Assembly (NCBI GenBank): GCA_037133915.1
Contig: JBAXND010000009.1
Span: forward strand, 1 to 64,000
Source of the DNA: Bacteroidota bacterium
Lineage (GTDB): Bacteria > Bacteroidota > Bacteroidia > Bacteroidales > CAIWKO01
Reading direction: 5' to 3'
DNA: 64,000 nucleotides
A program made the position numbers and the translations under genes. This document shows positions 25,997-36,127 of the stretch, piece after piece (positions within the stretch are counted from its first letter, which is position 1; every line of letters begins with the position of its first letter). The notes below the pieces were generated by a model, which had not been told where the DNA came from, did no database searches, and was given only the letters and a program-made list of their open reading frames with translations.

Positions 25997-26746
25997 TTAT
26001 CGTATATTTTCGGCTACCCGCTGTCTGTGTGCCTCAAACAAAATGATACCGGCAGCAACCGAAACATTCAGAGATGCAATTGTACCTGCCATCTCAATTT
26101 TCAATTGTTCGTCTGTCATGTCAAGATAAGCAGGACTGATGCCATCTTCTTCAGAACCCATTATAATTGCCATTGGCATGGTGAAACTCGCGTCGTAATA
26201 ATTTTTGGAAGTTTTTTCAGTGCATCCGGTAAGCTGAATGCCGCTTTGTTTCAGGTATTGCAGCGTTGCTTTTAAATTTTTTGAACGGCATACCGGGATG
26301 ATATTTAATGCTCCGGCCGAACTTTTTATCGCGTCGGCACTCACCCGAACCGAGTTTTGAAGCGGAATAATAATAGCATGTACACCGGCACATTCAGCCG
26401 TCCGGGCAATTGCACCGAAATTCCGCACATCGGTAACACGGTCAAGTACCAGCAACAGCGGGGTTTTTCCTTCTTCAAAAAGGGTGGGCACCAAATTCTC
26501 TATCTCGTGGTAGCTGATTTCAGAAATCCAAGCTATTACGCCCTGATGGTTTTTACGGGTAATGCGATTCAGTTTCTGAATAGGAACAAATCTGCATTCA
26601 ATGCGGTGTATGCGCATCAGTTCACGCAGTTCGTTGTATGCGTCAGACCGAAGGCCCTGTTGTATCATCAGTCCGTCAATCTCTCTTCCGGCGTTTATGG
26701 CTTCAATCACCGGTCGTATTCCAAAAATATATCCTTCGTTTTCCAA
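25997..26746 (-). CDS. rlmB: 23S rRNA 2'-O-methyltransferase, RlmB/TrmH family
   Basis: A SPOUT enzyme of about 249 residues expected to methylate the ribose of 23S rRNA G2251. It has the N-terminal substrate-binding domain (EGYIFGIRPVIEAI) and knot motifs VLDRVTDVRNFGAIARTAE, PMAIIMGSEEDGI and LNVSVAAGIILFEAHRQR. I place the start at TTG 26746 (giving MENEGYIFG) since the more upstream ATG at 26812 is on the far side of a terminator hairpin and a TATCTTTG box. The family assignment is secure; the exact start is not. Confidence 0.85.
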   Translation of the reverse strand: MENEGYIFGIRPVIEAINAGREIDGLMIQQGLRSDAYNELRELMRIHRIECRFVPIQKLNRITRKNHQGVIAWISEISYHEIENLVPTLFEEGKTPLLLVLDRVTDVRNFGAIARTAECAGVHAIIIPLQNSVRVSADAIKSSAGALNIIPVCRSKNLKATLQYLKQSGIQLTGCTEKTSKNYYDASFTMPMAIIMGSEEDGISPAYLDMTDEQLKIEMAGTIASLNVSVAAGIILFEAHRQRVAENIR

Positions 26747-26758
26747 AATGCTTTTTTG

Positions 26759-26766
26759 CAAAGATA
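26759..26766 (-). promoter_or_regulatory. Putative -7 box of rlmB
   Basis: TATCTTTG on the minus strand, 12 bases before the TTG at 26746. It argues against the ATG at 26812. A -33 box is not clear. Confidence 0.45.
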
Positions 26767-26773
26767 CACAAAC

Positions 26774-26805
26774 AAAAATGCCACAGAATTTTCTATGGCA
26801 TTTTT
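26774..26805 (-). terminator. Terminator after the gene at 26866
   Basis: AAAAATGCCA and TGGCATTTTT are exact inverted repeats around a 12-base loop. On the minus strand the stem ends in a T-run 61 bases after the stop of the secreted protein gene, separating it from rlmB. Confidence 0.65.
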
Positions 26806-26865
26806 CATTCATGATATATATTGTTGAGCCAAACCTGCGTTTTTCAATGGGCTGTCAATCCTTCA

Positions 26866-27747
26866 TCATGGATCCATGGTAACGGCGACTTCCTTCAGCT
26901 TTGTTCGGTCGGCCATAAGTCTGAGCCAGTACATTTCACCGGGTTTGAATTCAGGATCCTGAACTGAATAGTGATATGTCTGTGTGCCGTGACTGTAATA
27001 TTTTTCAAGGAAAATGGACGAAATCCTGTTGCCGTTGTTATCATAAATCCATAACGAAACTTTTCCGGCATACTGCATTTGCCATACAAAATCACCCTCA
27101 ATTTTGAATGAACCGTTTTTTACTTGCGGAAAACTATAGTCATAAATAAATTTCTCATCACGCTGTGCTACGCTGCGGGCTTTAACCAGAAGCGTTTTGA
27201 GCGCTTTAACGGTGATTGAATCAGAGCCGGTCACGTTAGCCGGATCGTCGCCATCGGTTAGTACCCACACTGCCGATTGGCCTGTGCGGTCGAAGCAATT
27301 GAGCTTTTCAATCAGTTGTGTAAGCTGCAGCAAATAGCCGTTTGCAAGTTCCGACAATGAGAATATTGAAGTAGTTGAAGGGCACCGGTCGTGCTTTTGT
27401 GAGCACATAGCATACACTTTAAAATCCTGCTCACTCTGACCTCCAAGGGCAAATATTTCAGCTTTTGTTACGAGCATATCCTGCACAGAATCGTAGGTGC
27501 ATTTTAGTCTTCTTCCGTTTTCTAAGCTAAGGCTCAAAGCGCCATACGTCAAGTTTTTAATATGCATGTTGATGCACTTTCCGTAATACGAACTTGAACC
27601 TGATTCATAATCATTACCCTTAATGGTAACCTTTATGAGCTTTTTTGAAATCGCTTCTGAAAGCGTGTACGATTGCGGGCTGCCGGAACCATAACCGGCC
27701 ATTGCAAACAGGCAGATGGCCATTGCGAAGATTGCTCTTGTTTTCAT
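26866..27747 (-). CDS. Secreted protein of unknown function
   Basis: A 293-residue protein with signal peptide (MKTRAIFAMAICLFAMAGYG). The mature part has several Cys (CINM, MCSQKHDRCPSTT, LNCFDRTG), a segment resembling von Willebrand-like or caspase-associated strands (AVWVLTDGDDPANV) and C-terminal beta strands (KVSLWIYDNNGNRISSIFL). No named domain was recognised. It stands alone with its own terminator. Confidence 0.6.
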   Translation of the reverse strand: MKTRAIFAMAICLFAMAGYGSGSPQSYTLSEAISKKLIKVTIKGNDYESGSSSYYGKCINMHIKNLTYGALSLSLENGRRLKCTYDSVQDMLVTKAEIFALGGQSEQDFKVYAMCSQKHDRCPSTTSIFSLSELANGYLLQLTQLIEKLNCFDRTGQSAVWVLTDGDDPANVTGSDSITVKALKTLLVKARSVAQRDEKFIYDYSFPQVKNGSFKIEGDFVWQMQYAGKVSLWIYDNNGNRISSIFLEKYYSHGTQTYHYSVQDPEFKPGEMYWLRLMADRTKLKEVAVTMDP

Positions 27748-27920
27748 ACTCTGTCGGTTTTAAGGTTTGGGAGTATTTATGGTGCCATACGCAGGTTTTT
27801 ATTAAGTAACGGATTATTCGCTGATTAAATTGTAATTTTGACGAGCATTTCATAACCGCTGTTGGTATTAAATAAAGTAGCGGAGCAGAAGGTAAGCGCT
27901 GACTGTAAATATTTTTACAA

Positions 27921-28583
27921 ATGCTCAATTTGAACCGGTTTAAAATGATGGATGAAGTAATATTATCTACTGCCTGGCTCGGGCCAATTGAATATTTTGC
28001 ATGGATAGCGCAGTCTGAAAAAGCGATGGTTGAGCATTCAGAAAGTTATGTGCGTCAAACATACCGCAACCGTTGCGTTATAGCTACTGCCAATGGGAAA
28101 CAGGAACTGTCGGTGGCCATTGTAAAATCACGCAAGAACCACGTACCCATCCGCGAAGCAATTATCAGCTATGATAATTGCTGGAATGTGCTCCATTGGC
28201 GTACCATTGAGTCGGCGTATAATAATTCGCCTTTTTTTCTATATTACCGCGATGCACTTGAACCGTTTTTTACACGCCCCTTCAGATATCTTACCGACCT
28301 GAATGCCGAATTGCTCGCGACCGTTCTTGCAATCCTGAAAATTAAAACACAGCTGGAATATACGAATGTATATTTAAAGGAATATGCCGGTATTCCTGAT
28401 CTTCGCTACACTATTATTCCTGAAAAAACAGCAACGCGTATCCCATCGGTTGCTATGCCGGGTTATACCCAGGTTTTCGAGGAAAAAATCGGATTCATTC
28501 CCAACCTGAGCATCCTCGACCTTATTTTCAATAAAGGTCCCGAAGCGAATGATTATTTGCTGAAATGTACGCTGAGCAAGTAA
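27921..28583 (+). CDS. WbqC-like family protein
   Basis: A 220-residue protein of the WbqC family (PF08889 type), which is often found with polysaccharide or glycolipid genes; the activity is not established. Motifs: AWLGPIEYFAWIAQSE, RNRCVIATANGKQELSVAI and WRTIESAYNNSPFFLYY. Start codons at 27921, 27945 and 27948 are all possible; MDEVILSTAWLGP at 27948 fits best with family length. A TAATTTTG box is at 27833-27840. Its stop abuts the stop of the convergent gene. Confidence 0.8.
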   Translation: MLNLNRFKMMDEVILSTAWLGPIEYFAWIAQSEKAMVEHSESYVRQTYRNRCVIATANGKQELSVAIVKSRKNHVPIREAIISYDNCWNVLHWRTIESAYNNSPFFLYYRDALEPFFTRPFRYLTDLNAELLATVLAILKIKTQLEYTNVYLKEYAGIPDLRYTIIPEKTATRIPSVAMPGYTQVFEEKIGFIPNLSILDLIFNKGPEANDYLLKCTLSK

Positions 28584-30647
28584 TTAAGATGGATATTCGA
28601 TTCTCAACTGATAGATATTCATCAGCCGGTTTTTAAACACAATCTTAATTCTTGAAATATCGCGGAATGTAATACTGGTATTTTTAAATTGCCTCATTTC
28701 AATCTGGCGGTCAATAATGCTTTCAACCAGATCATTGATTGTTTGTTTATCGGGCATTCGCAGGCTTTTCGATGCTGCTTCAACGGCATCGGCCATCATT
28801 ACAATCGCTGTTTCTTTAGTATAGGGAAGTGGTCCTACATACGTGAAATGGCTGTCGTCAGTGTCATTTGGATGTGACATTTTATACATGGAATAAAAAT
28901 ATTCTGTTTTTTTAGTGCCATGATGTGTTCGTATAAAATCAATGATTGGCTCAGGCAGCTTGTACTTTTTGGCAAGATTAATCCCATTTTCAACATGGGA
29001 TATAATAATGCCGGCACTTTCCTGAGGACCAATTTCTTTGTGAGGATTGTAGCCGCCCAGTTGATTTTCTACATAATAGCCGGGCATGGCCATTTTACCA
29101 AGGTCGTGGTATAGCCCGCCGGTTCTGGCAAGCAGCGCATTGCCTTCAACACGGTACGCTGCTTCTTCAGCCAGATTTGCTACCTGCAGACTGTGCTGGA
29201 AAGTTCCGGGTGCTTTCAGCGCGAGCTCGCGAAGTACGCGGCTATTGGTATTCGAATATTCAAGCAATGAAACAGCCGTCACAAAACCGAAAATGCGTTC
29301 GTAAAAATATATAATCGGATAAGCGAAAAGCATCATCAGTGAGCAAACTGCAAATAATCCGAAGGTGCGTGGCTCAACATTTTCGATGCCGCCGTCCTGC
29401 ATCAGGCACATCCCGGTATAAATAAGGGAATAAGTGAAAAAAACGTAGAATGATGTAAGGAAGAATTGTGAACGTTTTTCGAGATTTACAATGCTTATTA
29501 TGGTAACAATTCCAGCAATAAGTTGCAGGAAAATAAATTCAAAACCATTCGGGACAAGGAAGCCAATGATGATGACCGTTACTATATGCACAAAAAGTGC
29601 GAGGCGGGTGTCGGAAAATGCGCGAATTATAAAGGGGACTAGGCAAAGCGGTACCAGTCGGATATATTCAAAATCAAATTTTCGTATCACCAGACTGGTA
29701 GTAAGCACCATAAGCATTATGAGTGAAAGTATGAGTGCGATTTTTTTATTGTCGGCGAGAATATCTTTGCGAAACATAGAAAGGAACAGCACAAGCACAA
29801 TGATAGCAATGGAAATGAGAATGGTTTGTCCGCCAAGTATAAAATAATAATTGCTCAGATTTCCGGCCTGCCCTTCATATTCCTGCCTCAGCGATTCCAG
29901 TTCCAGAAATTTCTCGTCATTGATAAGCTCACCTTTTGATATTACACCTTCTCCACGCTGAACAATACCGCGTGTAAGCGAAAGGTTGCCTATTCTTGAA
30001 ACCTTATCATGATAGGTTGATTCGGGATCATAAACAACGTTCTGGAAAAGGGATTTAGTAAGTATATCAATATTGAATTGAGCGACACCGGTCCGCGCAT
30101 TTTGAAAACGATTTTGAATAAATAACTGTGCCGATTGTAAGGAGAAAAGTTCGCGGAGTTCTTTTTCTTCGGCAATTTTATTTTTCACTATTATTATCGT
30201 GAAATCATCAGGTCTGCCTTCTGTTTCATCGCTTCGCTGAATGATGCCCCGGGCATAAAGTGAATCAAATACACTAAGGCATTGCTTCAGGTTTTGTTGT
30301 GCTGCTGCCGACGACGAATCGGAGAATCTGGTCTGCCACGCCTCATTGAACTGCCTGATAAACCATCTTCTTTTTTCGCCTGTAATTTTATTATTATAAA
30401 AGTAATAAGGACGCACTTCACTGTAAATCTGCTTTTTCTCGGCTAAAATCTCCGCATCCGACTTTTTAACTGCAAAATCAAAAGGCGCAATCAGGTCTTC
30501 ATACATCCAGGGCTTACTTTTCTGGAATTCGTATTTAAACGTATAGTCTTTGGGAAACAATGCAACAATGACAGCAATCGTACTTACAAATAGTACGGTC
30601 TTTATTATGAAATCCTTTTTCCGGACAATACTATTTATAATATCCAT
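28584..30647 (-). CDS. 7TM-HD family phosphohydrolase (PgpH/YqfF-like)
   Basis: A 687-residue membrane enzyme: one N-terminal helix, a long extracytoplasmic 7TMR-HDED domain (about 50-260), seven membrane helices (about 265-470) and a cytoplasmic HD domain. The HD motif is GLYHDLGKMAMPG near residue 510, with the earlier His in TFQHSLQVANLAEEAA and later IRTHHGT. In Firmicutes PgpH hydrolyses cyclic di-AMP; the same activity is a family-based guess here. Confidence 0.88.
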   Translation of the reverse strand: MDIINSIVRKKDFIIKTVLFVSTIAVIVALFPKDYTFKYEFQKSKPWMYEDLIAPFDFAVKKSDAEILAEKKQIYSEVRPYYFYNNKITGEKRRWFIRQFNEAWQTRFSDSSSAAAQQNLKQCLSVFDSLYARGIIQRSDETEGRPDDFTIIIVKNKIAEEKELRELFSLQSAQLFIQNRFQNARTGVAQFNIDILTKSLFQNVVYDPESTYHDKVSRIGNLSLTRGIVQRGEGVISKGELINDEKFLELESLRQEYEGQAGNLSNYYFILGGQTILISIAIIVLVLFLSMFRKDILADNKKIALILSLIMLMVLTTSLVIRKFDFEYIRLVPLCLVPFIIRAFSDTRLALFVHIVTVIIIGFLVPNGFEFIFLQLIAGIVTIISIVNLEKRSQFFLTSFYVFFTYSLIYTGMCLMQDGGIENVEPRTFGLFAVCSLMMLFAYPIIYFYERIFGFVTAVSLLEYSNTNSRVLRELALKAPGTFQHSLQVANLAEEAAYRVEGNALLARTGGLYHDLGKMAMPGYYVENQLGGYNPHKEIGPQESAGIIISHVENGINLAKKYKLPEPIIDFIRTHHGTKKTEYFYSMYKMSHPNDTDDSHFTYVGPLPYTKETAIVMMADAVEAASKSLRMPDKQTINDLVESIIDRQIEMRQFKNTSITFRDISRIKIVFKNRLMNIYQLRIEYPS

Positions 30648-30757
30648 TTTTCAGGTAGTTCTGTTTATCACGAAATTATTAAATATTCGGCTTAATGAGG
30701 AACTTATTTCAAAAATTGTTTACTTTGTGTGATGATGATGACTGTTAACTGTAAGAA

Positions 30758-31540
30758 ATGAAATACGGAGTATGCACCCTTAGCATGGCTCCCGTGCGAA
30801 AGTCGCCCTCGAGCCGCTCAGAAATGAGCAATCAGCTTTTATTCGGTGATTTGATTGAAATCCTTGACCGGGTTGACAGTTGGCTTTTTATCCGTTCAGT
30901 TTTTGATTCGTACGAAGGCTGGCTTGACTTCAGGCAGGTAACGGAAGTGAGCAATGAGTATTTCGAAAAAGCTGCTTCTGCGGCTCTATGCGTATGTTGC
31001 GACCCTGTCGGGATATTGAAAGACGAACACGGCAACCTGAAAGTAAGAATTGTAGCCGGGAGCTCCTTGCCGGGTATGAATGATAATCATTTTGAAATTG
31101 ATGGCTCACACTATTTCTATGATGGCAATTCGGCTGTGATGCACGGAAATGCAAGCCGCGAAAATATCTGCAACATCGCTCTTGCTTATCTTGAAGCACC
31201 TTATCTATGGGGCGGACGAAGCCCTTTCGGAATAGACTGCTCCGGTTTTGTTCAGGCAGTGTTTAAAATCGGAGGACTCCCGATGAAACGCGATGCATCT
31301 CAGCAGGCAATGCAGGGTAACACTATCAGCTTCCTCGAAGAATCCCTGCCGGGCGATTTGGTTTATTTTGATAATGAAGAAGGCGTCATCATTCATACAG
31401 GAATATTACTTGAAAACAATAAAATCATTCATTCATCCGGAAAAGTCAGGATTGATAATATTGACCATGAAGGGATTTTCAATCACGAACTCCAAAAATA
31501 TACACATCGGCTTCGCTTGATTAAAAGTGTAATCGCCTAA
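30758..31540 (+). CDS. NlpC/P60 endopeptidase with SH3 domain
   Basis: A 260-residue C40 peptidase with an N-terminal bacterial SH3-like part (about 1-130) and catalytic NlpC/P60 domain. The catalytic Cys is in GRSPFGIDCSGFVQAVF and the His in EGVIIHTGILLEN. These enzymes cut D-Glu to meso-DAP bonds of muropeptides. No signal peptide is present, so a cytoplasmic recycling role (as in YkfC-like enzymes) is possible. Confidence 0.88.
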   Translation: MKYGVCTLSMAPVRKSPSSRSEMSNQLLFGDLIEILDRVDSWLFIRSVFDSYEGWLDFRQVTEVSNEYFEKAASAALCVCCDPVGILKDEHGNLKVRIVAGSSLPGMNDNHFEIDGSHYFYDGNSAVMHGNASRENICNIALAYLEAPYLWGGRSPFGIDCSGFVQAVFKIGGLPMKRDASQQAMQGNTISFLEESLPGDLVYFDNEEGVIIHTGILLENNKIIHSSGKVRIDNIDHEGIFNHELQKYTHRLRLIKSVIA

Positions 31541-31628
31541 AAATAATCCAGGTATTATATTAGATTACGAATGTTGATATTTTGTCCATGAACGGCCATT
31601 GTATAATCATGAACATTTATTCGTATTC

Positions 31629-31659
31629 TTTGTTGCCCGAAGCTTTTTTTATATATTTG
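31629..31659 (+). promoter_or_regulatory. Promoter of the TPR histidine kinase
   Basis: TTTG (31629-31632) and TATATTTG (31652-31659), 19 bases apart, fit the Bacteroidetes consensus. The ATG is 43 bases beyond the -7 box. Confidence 0.6.
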
Positions 31660-31702
31660 TACAAAGGTATTCAACTGCCTTTTATAAAAAAACAAAAAAG
31701 CT

Positions 31703-34069
31703 ATGAAGAAAAGTATTCTTTCCGGGATATTATTCCTGCTTGCTATACGCATTTTTGCACAGTATACCGGCACTGCCGAAGAACCTGCTTTTCCACAGGG
31801 CGACAGACAAAAAGTGGATGAGCTGACAGCACTTTGCAGCGAATTTGTATTCGATAATCCTCAGCAAGCATTGCAGTATGGTGAAAAAGGACTGAAACTC
31901 GCCCGCAGCCTTAATTATGATGAAGGTACTGCAGCAGCACTTACGCAGCTTGCTGCCATCTCACACATGCAGCACGACTACGATCAGGCAATTATTCTTT
32001 ATAAAGAAGCCATCAGTATTTATTATCGCTTAGATATGAAAAAGCCGCTTGCCGACAACCTTAGCGGTTTGGGAGTAGTGCAGGCCGCTAAAGGCGACTT
32101 TAGTGAAGCACAATTTTTCTTTACTCAAGCTCTTGATATCTATAACCTGCTCGCCGATAAAAAAAAGATTTCTGAAATACTGAAAGACATTACCACACTT
32201 TATCAGGTTCAGGGCGGGCATAGCGAAATGCTCGAAGAAATTGAAATGATTAGAAACACCGACGGTCAAAAAAGTAATCAAAAAATTAAAGCCCTTCGCT
32301 ATCTCGGACTCATTTATTATTATATGGGCAATTATTCCGAATCATTGAAGTGTTATAAGCGAGGTTTGGAAATTGCTGAACAAGATAACAGCATATTAGA
32401 AATATGCCGGCTCTGCAACAATATTGGCATTCTTTATAAAGAGAACAGCAAGTTTGAACAAGCCGTTGATTATTATCTCAGAGCGCTTGAAATTGAAAAG
32501 AAAATGGCCAACACCAAAAACGTTTCAAATACGCTGAAATACCTTGCCATGGTGTATGAAGCACAAGGCAATCTCGAGCGTTCAACCATCTATTATCTGC
32601 GGGCTATTAATGTAGATCAGAACGTTGCCGACAGCACCGGCATTGCCTATACTTGCCTCCAGCTCGGAAAAAATTATTTGTTGCAATCGCGTTTCGATCG
32701 GGCTTCCGAATTTATTGAAAGGGCCATTAAAACGGGTTTGGTGAGCAACGATCAATTCTTACTCGCTTCTGCCTATTTTACAATGGGACAGATGTACCAA
32801 AAACAAAACATTGGCTCTGCAGCTGAAATTTGCTTTGTAAAAGCACTCGATATTGCAACCGATATTAAATCGACTACCATTATTAAAGAGTGTTTCCAGA
32901 ATCTTGCTGCCATGTATTCAAAAGGTGGCGATTACCGAAAGGCGTTTGAATATACCGCAACCTTTTCCAACCTTAAAGACTCAATGTATAATGTGGAAAG
33001 TACAAGCCGGTTCCGGCAATTGCAATCGAAGTTTGAAATCGATATGAAGCAGAAGCAATATGATATGCTGCGGAAGAATTTTGAAATCAATCAGCTTACC
33101 ATGCAGAATCAAAGCACAGTGAGAAATTTTCTCATTGCCTTGCTGGTGCTTATCGGCATTTTCCTTTTCATGCTCTATAATCGATTTATTGCAGCTCGTA
33201 AAAGCAATATCCTTTTGAATACCCAGAAAGCCGAAATTGCATTGGTAAATGAGGAGTTGCTGCAATTGAATGTGCAGAATTCAAAACAAAACAAAATTAC
33301 GGATGAACTGAATAAGGAACTATTACTTACAAATGACAAACTGCTGAATTCAGAGAAACGTTTAACCGAACTTATTGTAACAAAAGATAAATTCTTCTCA
33401 ATTATTTCTCACGACCTTAGAAATCCTTTTGCCTCCATCATTGGTTTTGCACGCATTGTGAAGCGTGACCTTAAAAAACTTACAACGGACGAAATGGACG
33501 AACTTCTTCATGAGCTCGATAAATCAGTGTGTCAGGTAAATTCGCTGCTCGACAATATCCTGCAGTGGTCGCGTTCTCAAACAGGAAAAATACTTTTTAC
33601 TCCCGAACACTTCGAATTAATAGAACCCCTTAATGCAATCATTAATTTGTTGCAAAGCAATATCAAAGTAAAGGAGATAAACATCCATATTTCAATTCAG
33701 GATAATTTTCTCATTTATGCCGACAGAAATATGCTTGATGTTATTCTCCGGAATTTAGTCTCAAATGCAATAAAGTTTTCTTCACGGGGTGGAAACATCG
33801 ACATTACTGCCCATAATAGTGGTGATACCGTGAGCGTTTCCGTTAAAGACAACGGAACCGGTATGAGCCCCGAAAGTGTGGAACGGCTTTTTAAAGTAGG
33901 AGAGAGCTTCAGCAAGCACGGCACCGACGATGAAAAAGGAAGCGGTCTGGGATTGATTCTCTGTAAAGAATTTATTGACCGCCATCAGGGAAAAATCTTT
34001 GCTGAGTCTGTTGAAGGAAAAGGAAGTACCTTTACCTTTGTGATACCTTTCAATAACCCCCAAGCATAA
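31703..34069 (+). CDS. TPR-containing sensor histidine kinase
   Basis: A 788-residue membrane kinase. Signal peptide (to IRIFAQ), about eight periplasmic TPRs (about 45-425; motifs such as YYMGNYSESLKCYKRGLEIA), one membrane helix (about 475-492), a coiled coil with LLLTNDKLLNSEKRL, then HisKA with phospho-acceptor His570 in SIISHDLRNPFAS and HATPase with N, G1 and G2 boxes (NLVSNAIKFS, VKDNGTGMS, GSGLGLILCKEF). No response regulator is adjacent, so it is an orphan kinase here. Periplasmic TPRs likely bind a protein partner. Confidence 0.92.
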   Translation: MKKSILSGILFLLAIRIFAQYTGTAEEPAFPQGDRQKVDELTALCSEFVFDNPQQALQYGEKGLKLARSLNYDEGTAAALTQLAAISHMQHDYDQAIILYKEAISIYYRLDMKKPLADNLSGLGVVQAAKGDFSEAQFFFTQALDIYNLLADKKKISEILKDITTLYQVQGGHSEMLEEIEMIRNTDGQKSNQKIKALRYLGLIYYYMGNYSESLKCYKRGLEIAEQDNSILEICRLCNNIGILYKENSKFEQAVDYYLRALEIEKKMANTKNVSNTLKYLAMVYEAQGNLERSTIYYLRAINVDQNVADSTGIAYTCLQLGKNYLLQSRFDRASEFIERAIKTGLVSNDQFLLASAYFTMGQMYQKQNIGSAAEICFVKALDIATDIKSTTIIKECFQNLAAMYSKGGDYRKAFEYTATFSNLKDSMYNVESTSRFRQLQSKFEIDMKQKQYDMLRKNFEINQLTMQNQSTVRNFLIALLVLIGIFLFMLYNRFIAARKSNILLNTQKAEIALVNEELLQLNVQNSKQNKITDELNKELLLTNDKLLNSEKRLTELIVTKDKFFSIISHDLRNPFASIIGFARIVKRDLKKLTTDEMDELLHELDKSVCQVNSLLDNILQWSRSQTGKILFTPEHFELIEPLNAIINLLQSNIKVKEINIHISIQDNFLIYADRNMLDVILRNLVSNAIKFSSRGGNIDITAHNSGDTVSVSVKDNGTGMSPESVERLFKVGESFSKHGTDDEKGSGLGLILCKEFIDRHQGKIFAESVEGKGSTFTFVIPFNNPQA

Positions 34070-34118
34070 TTATTGGTTGCTTCTGGTACGAAAATTGAAA
34101 GACTTAGAAAAAGGAAAC

Positions 34119-34703
34119 GTGAAAAGGTTCATCTCATCGATTGTTTTAATTACGTTGTTTATTTGCGGAATGTATGCCCATGCTCAGGAGCCTGTTGTCG
34201 CACGGGCAATTATTATTGATGGCGATACGCTGCCAATTATTGCTCTGGATGATGTGCGCATTTATGGTCCCATCATTTTCAAAAGTAAGCATGAAGCCAT
34301 TAAATTTACCAGGCTTATCCGCGATGTAAAAATTGTTTATCCTTATGCCAGAGTGGTTGGTGTGAAGGTTAAGGAATACAACGATATTATTGAGCAGACC
34401 TCAAGCAGAAAAGAAAAGAAACAAAAAATGAACGTTGCCGAAGACGAATTAAAATCTCAGTTTGAGGCTGATATTAAAAACCTGACCGATGTGCAGGGCG
34501 TAATGCTTATGAAGCTCATTGACCGGGAAACCGGCAATAGTTCATACGAACTCATTAAAGAATTTAAAGGTGGGTTGATGGCCGTTTTTTATCAGTCACT
34601 CGGGAAATTATTTGGCTTTAACCTGAAAGTAACCTACGACCCTGGCGGAGAGGATAAAGATATTGAACAAATCGTTTTGATGATAGAAAGCGGGCAGCTG
34701 TAA
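34119..34703 (+). CDS. DUF4294-domain exported protein
   Basis: About 194 residues. A signal peptide starts at the GTG at 34119 (reading VKRFISSIVLITLFICG), preceded by AAGGAA, and is preferred over a TTG at 34077 that would add 14 polar residues. The mature part (PIIALDDVRIYGPIIFKS, YPYARVVGVKVKEYNDI, VQGVMLMKLIDRETGNSSYE) is the DUF4294 core of Bacteroidota, function unknown. It follows the kinase by 49 bases and could be cotranscribed. Confidence 0.8.
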   Translation: MKRFISSIVLITLFICGMYAHAQEPVVARAIIIDGDTLPIIALDDVRIYGPIIFKSKHEAIKFTRLIRDVKIVYPYARVVGVKVKEYNDIIEQTSSRKEKKQKMNVAEDELKSQFEADIKNLTDVQGVMLMKLIDRETGNSSYELIKEFKGGLMAVFYQSLGKLFGFNLKVTYDPGGEDKDIEQIVLMIESGQL

Positions 34704-34705
34704 AG

Positions 34706-36127
34706 CTATTTGCCACGGCCCTGAAGGATGATGAGCGCTGTATAAATCAGAATTTTAAAATCCATGGCAAGCGACATATTTTCGATGTACAGAATGTCGT
34801 ATTTGAGCCGTTCAACCATTTGCTCAACATTTTCAGCATAACCGTATTTCACCTGCCCCCATGACGTAATACCCGGTTTTACCTTGTGCAATAATTTATA
34901 ATGTGGCGCTGATTTTACAATTTGCTCTATATAAAATTTACGCTCAGGACGCGGACCCACCAACGACATATCGCCTTTGATTACGTTGAAGAACTGAGGT
35001 ATTTCATCCAGCCGTACTTTCCGCATGAATTTACCGAAATTGGTGATGCGCGCATCGTCTTTACTCGACAGTTGCGGACCATTCTTTTCGGCATCGGTAA
35101 ACATCGACCTGAATTTGAACATCATAAACGGTTTGCCGTGCAGGCCTATACGCTGATGAGAATAAAATATGGGACCTTTCGATGACATTCTGACGCCAAT
35201 AGCCGTTATAATATAAATGGGTATAAGTATAAGAATCGCGAGCATGGATGCGCCAATATCAATCACCCGTTTCAGCGATTTCTGCCACAAAGGCATCAGT
35301 TCTGAAGATATCTGTATGAGTGGCGCGTGAAAAATTGAAGTCATCTTCACGCTGCCCAACAGTATATCTTTAAGGTCGGGTATGACTTTTATTACAGTGT
35401 TGGTGTCTTCAAGCCGTGTGATGATATTCTCAACAAAATTGTGCTCTGATTTATCAATCGCAATAATAATTTCTTCCACCTGATGTTTGATGATAATCTC
35501 CCGAAGCTCTTTGTAATTGCCTAAATGCGCTATTTTTTTTGCAAGAGGGCTTTCGCTGATGCCATTATTTACATCAACAAAGCCAATAAATTTATTGCCC
35601 GCCGATTTAAACTGGTTCTCAATTTCATTATAAATGGAAAATGCGCTTCCGTTACTTCCTATAATTACGGTATTGAACCCAATCATGCGGTGATGTATCC
35701 GATAAGCAGTACGCGACGAAAGAATAAATCTGAAAACATACGTAATGCCAAAATGCAGCGCGTAAAGCACTAAAAAGAACTGATAATAACTGCGGTACGA
35801 AGTTACCTGATCGTCAAGAATAAGAATAAAGAAAACAGTGATGGTTCCTATAAGAGAAATAAATATGGTTTGACCAAGCTCTTTTAACCTCGATTTGCGG
35901 TAAATATTCTGATATGTTCCGACAAGCAAATAGAGCAGCAACCAAAAAGCAACCACAATAATCAGCCCGAAATATAGATTGCCATCTGAAAATAACTCAT
36001 GGGGATGATTTACAATTTCCGCGTCAACGGCATATTTTCGATAAACAAAAAACAATGTCCAGGCTATCATCGCTGAAAATGCATCAGCAAGCAGATATTT
36101 AAGTACCTGGAGTTTTTTATTCATCAT
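34706..36127 (-). CDS. Undecaprenyl-phosphate sugar phosphotransferase (WcaJ/WbaP type)
   Basis: A 473-residue polyisoprenyl-phosphate hexose-1-phosphate transferase that loads the first sugar onto undecaprenyl phosphate for surface polysaccharide. Four N-terminal membrane helices, a CoA-binding-like Rossmann part (NTVIIGSNGSAFSIYNEI), one reentrant helix (about 290-310) and the bacterial sugar transferase domain with FYSHQRIGLHGKPFMMFKFR, RKVRLDEIPQFFNVIKGD and MSLVGPRPER. Its ATG shares one base with the upstream stop (TAATG), so translational coupling to the lipoprotein gene is likely. Confidence 0.92.
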   Translation of the reverse strand: MMNKKLQVLKYLLADAFSAMIAWTLFFVYRKYAVDAEIVNHPHELFSDGNLYFGLIIVVAFWLLLYLLVGTYQNIYRKSRLKELGQTIFISLIGTITVFFILILDDQVTSYRSYYQFFLVLYALHFGITYVFRFILSSRTAYRIHHRMIGFNTVIIGSNGSAFSIYNEIENQFKSAGNKFIGFVDVNNGISESPLAKKIAHLGNYKELREIIIKHQVEEIIIAIDKSEHNFVENIITRLEDTNTVIKVIPDLKDILLGSVKMTSIFHAPLIQISSELMPLWQKSLKRVIDIGASMLAILILIPIYIITAIGVRMSSKGPIFYSHQRIGLHGKPFMMFKFRSMFTDAEKNGPQLSSKDDARITNFGKFMRKVRLDEIPQFFNVIKGDMSLVGPRPERKFYIEQIVKSAPHYKLLHKVKPGITSWGQVKYGYAENVEQMVERLKYDILYIENMSLAMDFKILIYTALIILQGRGK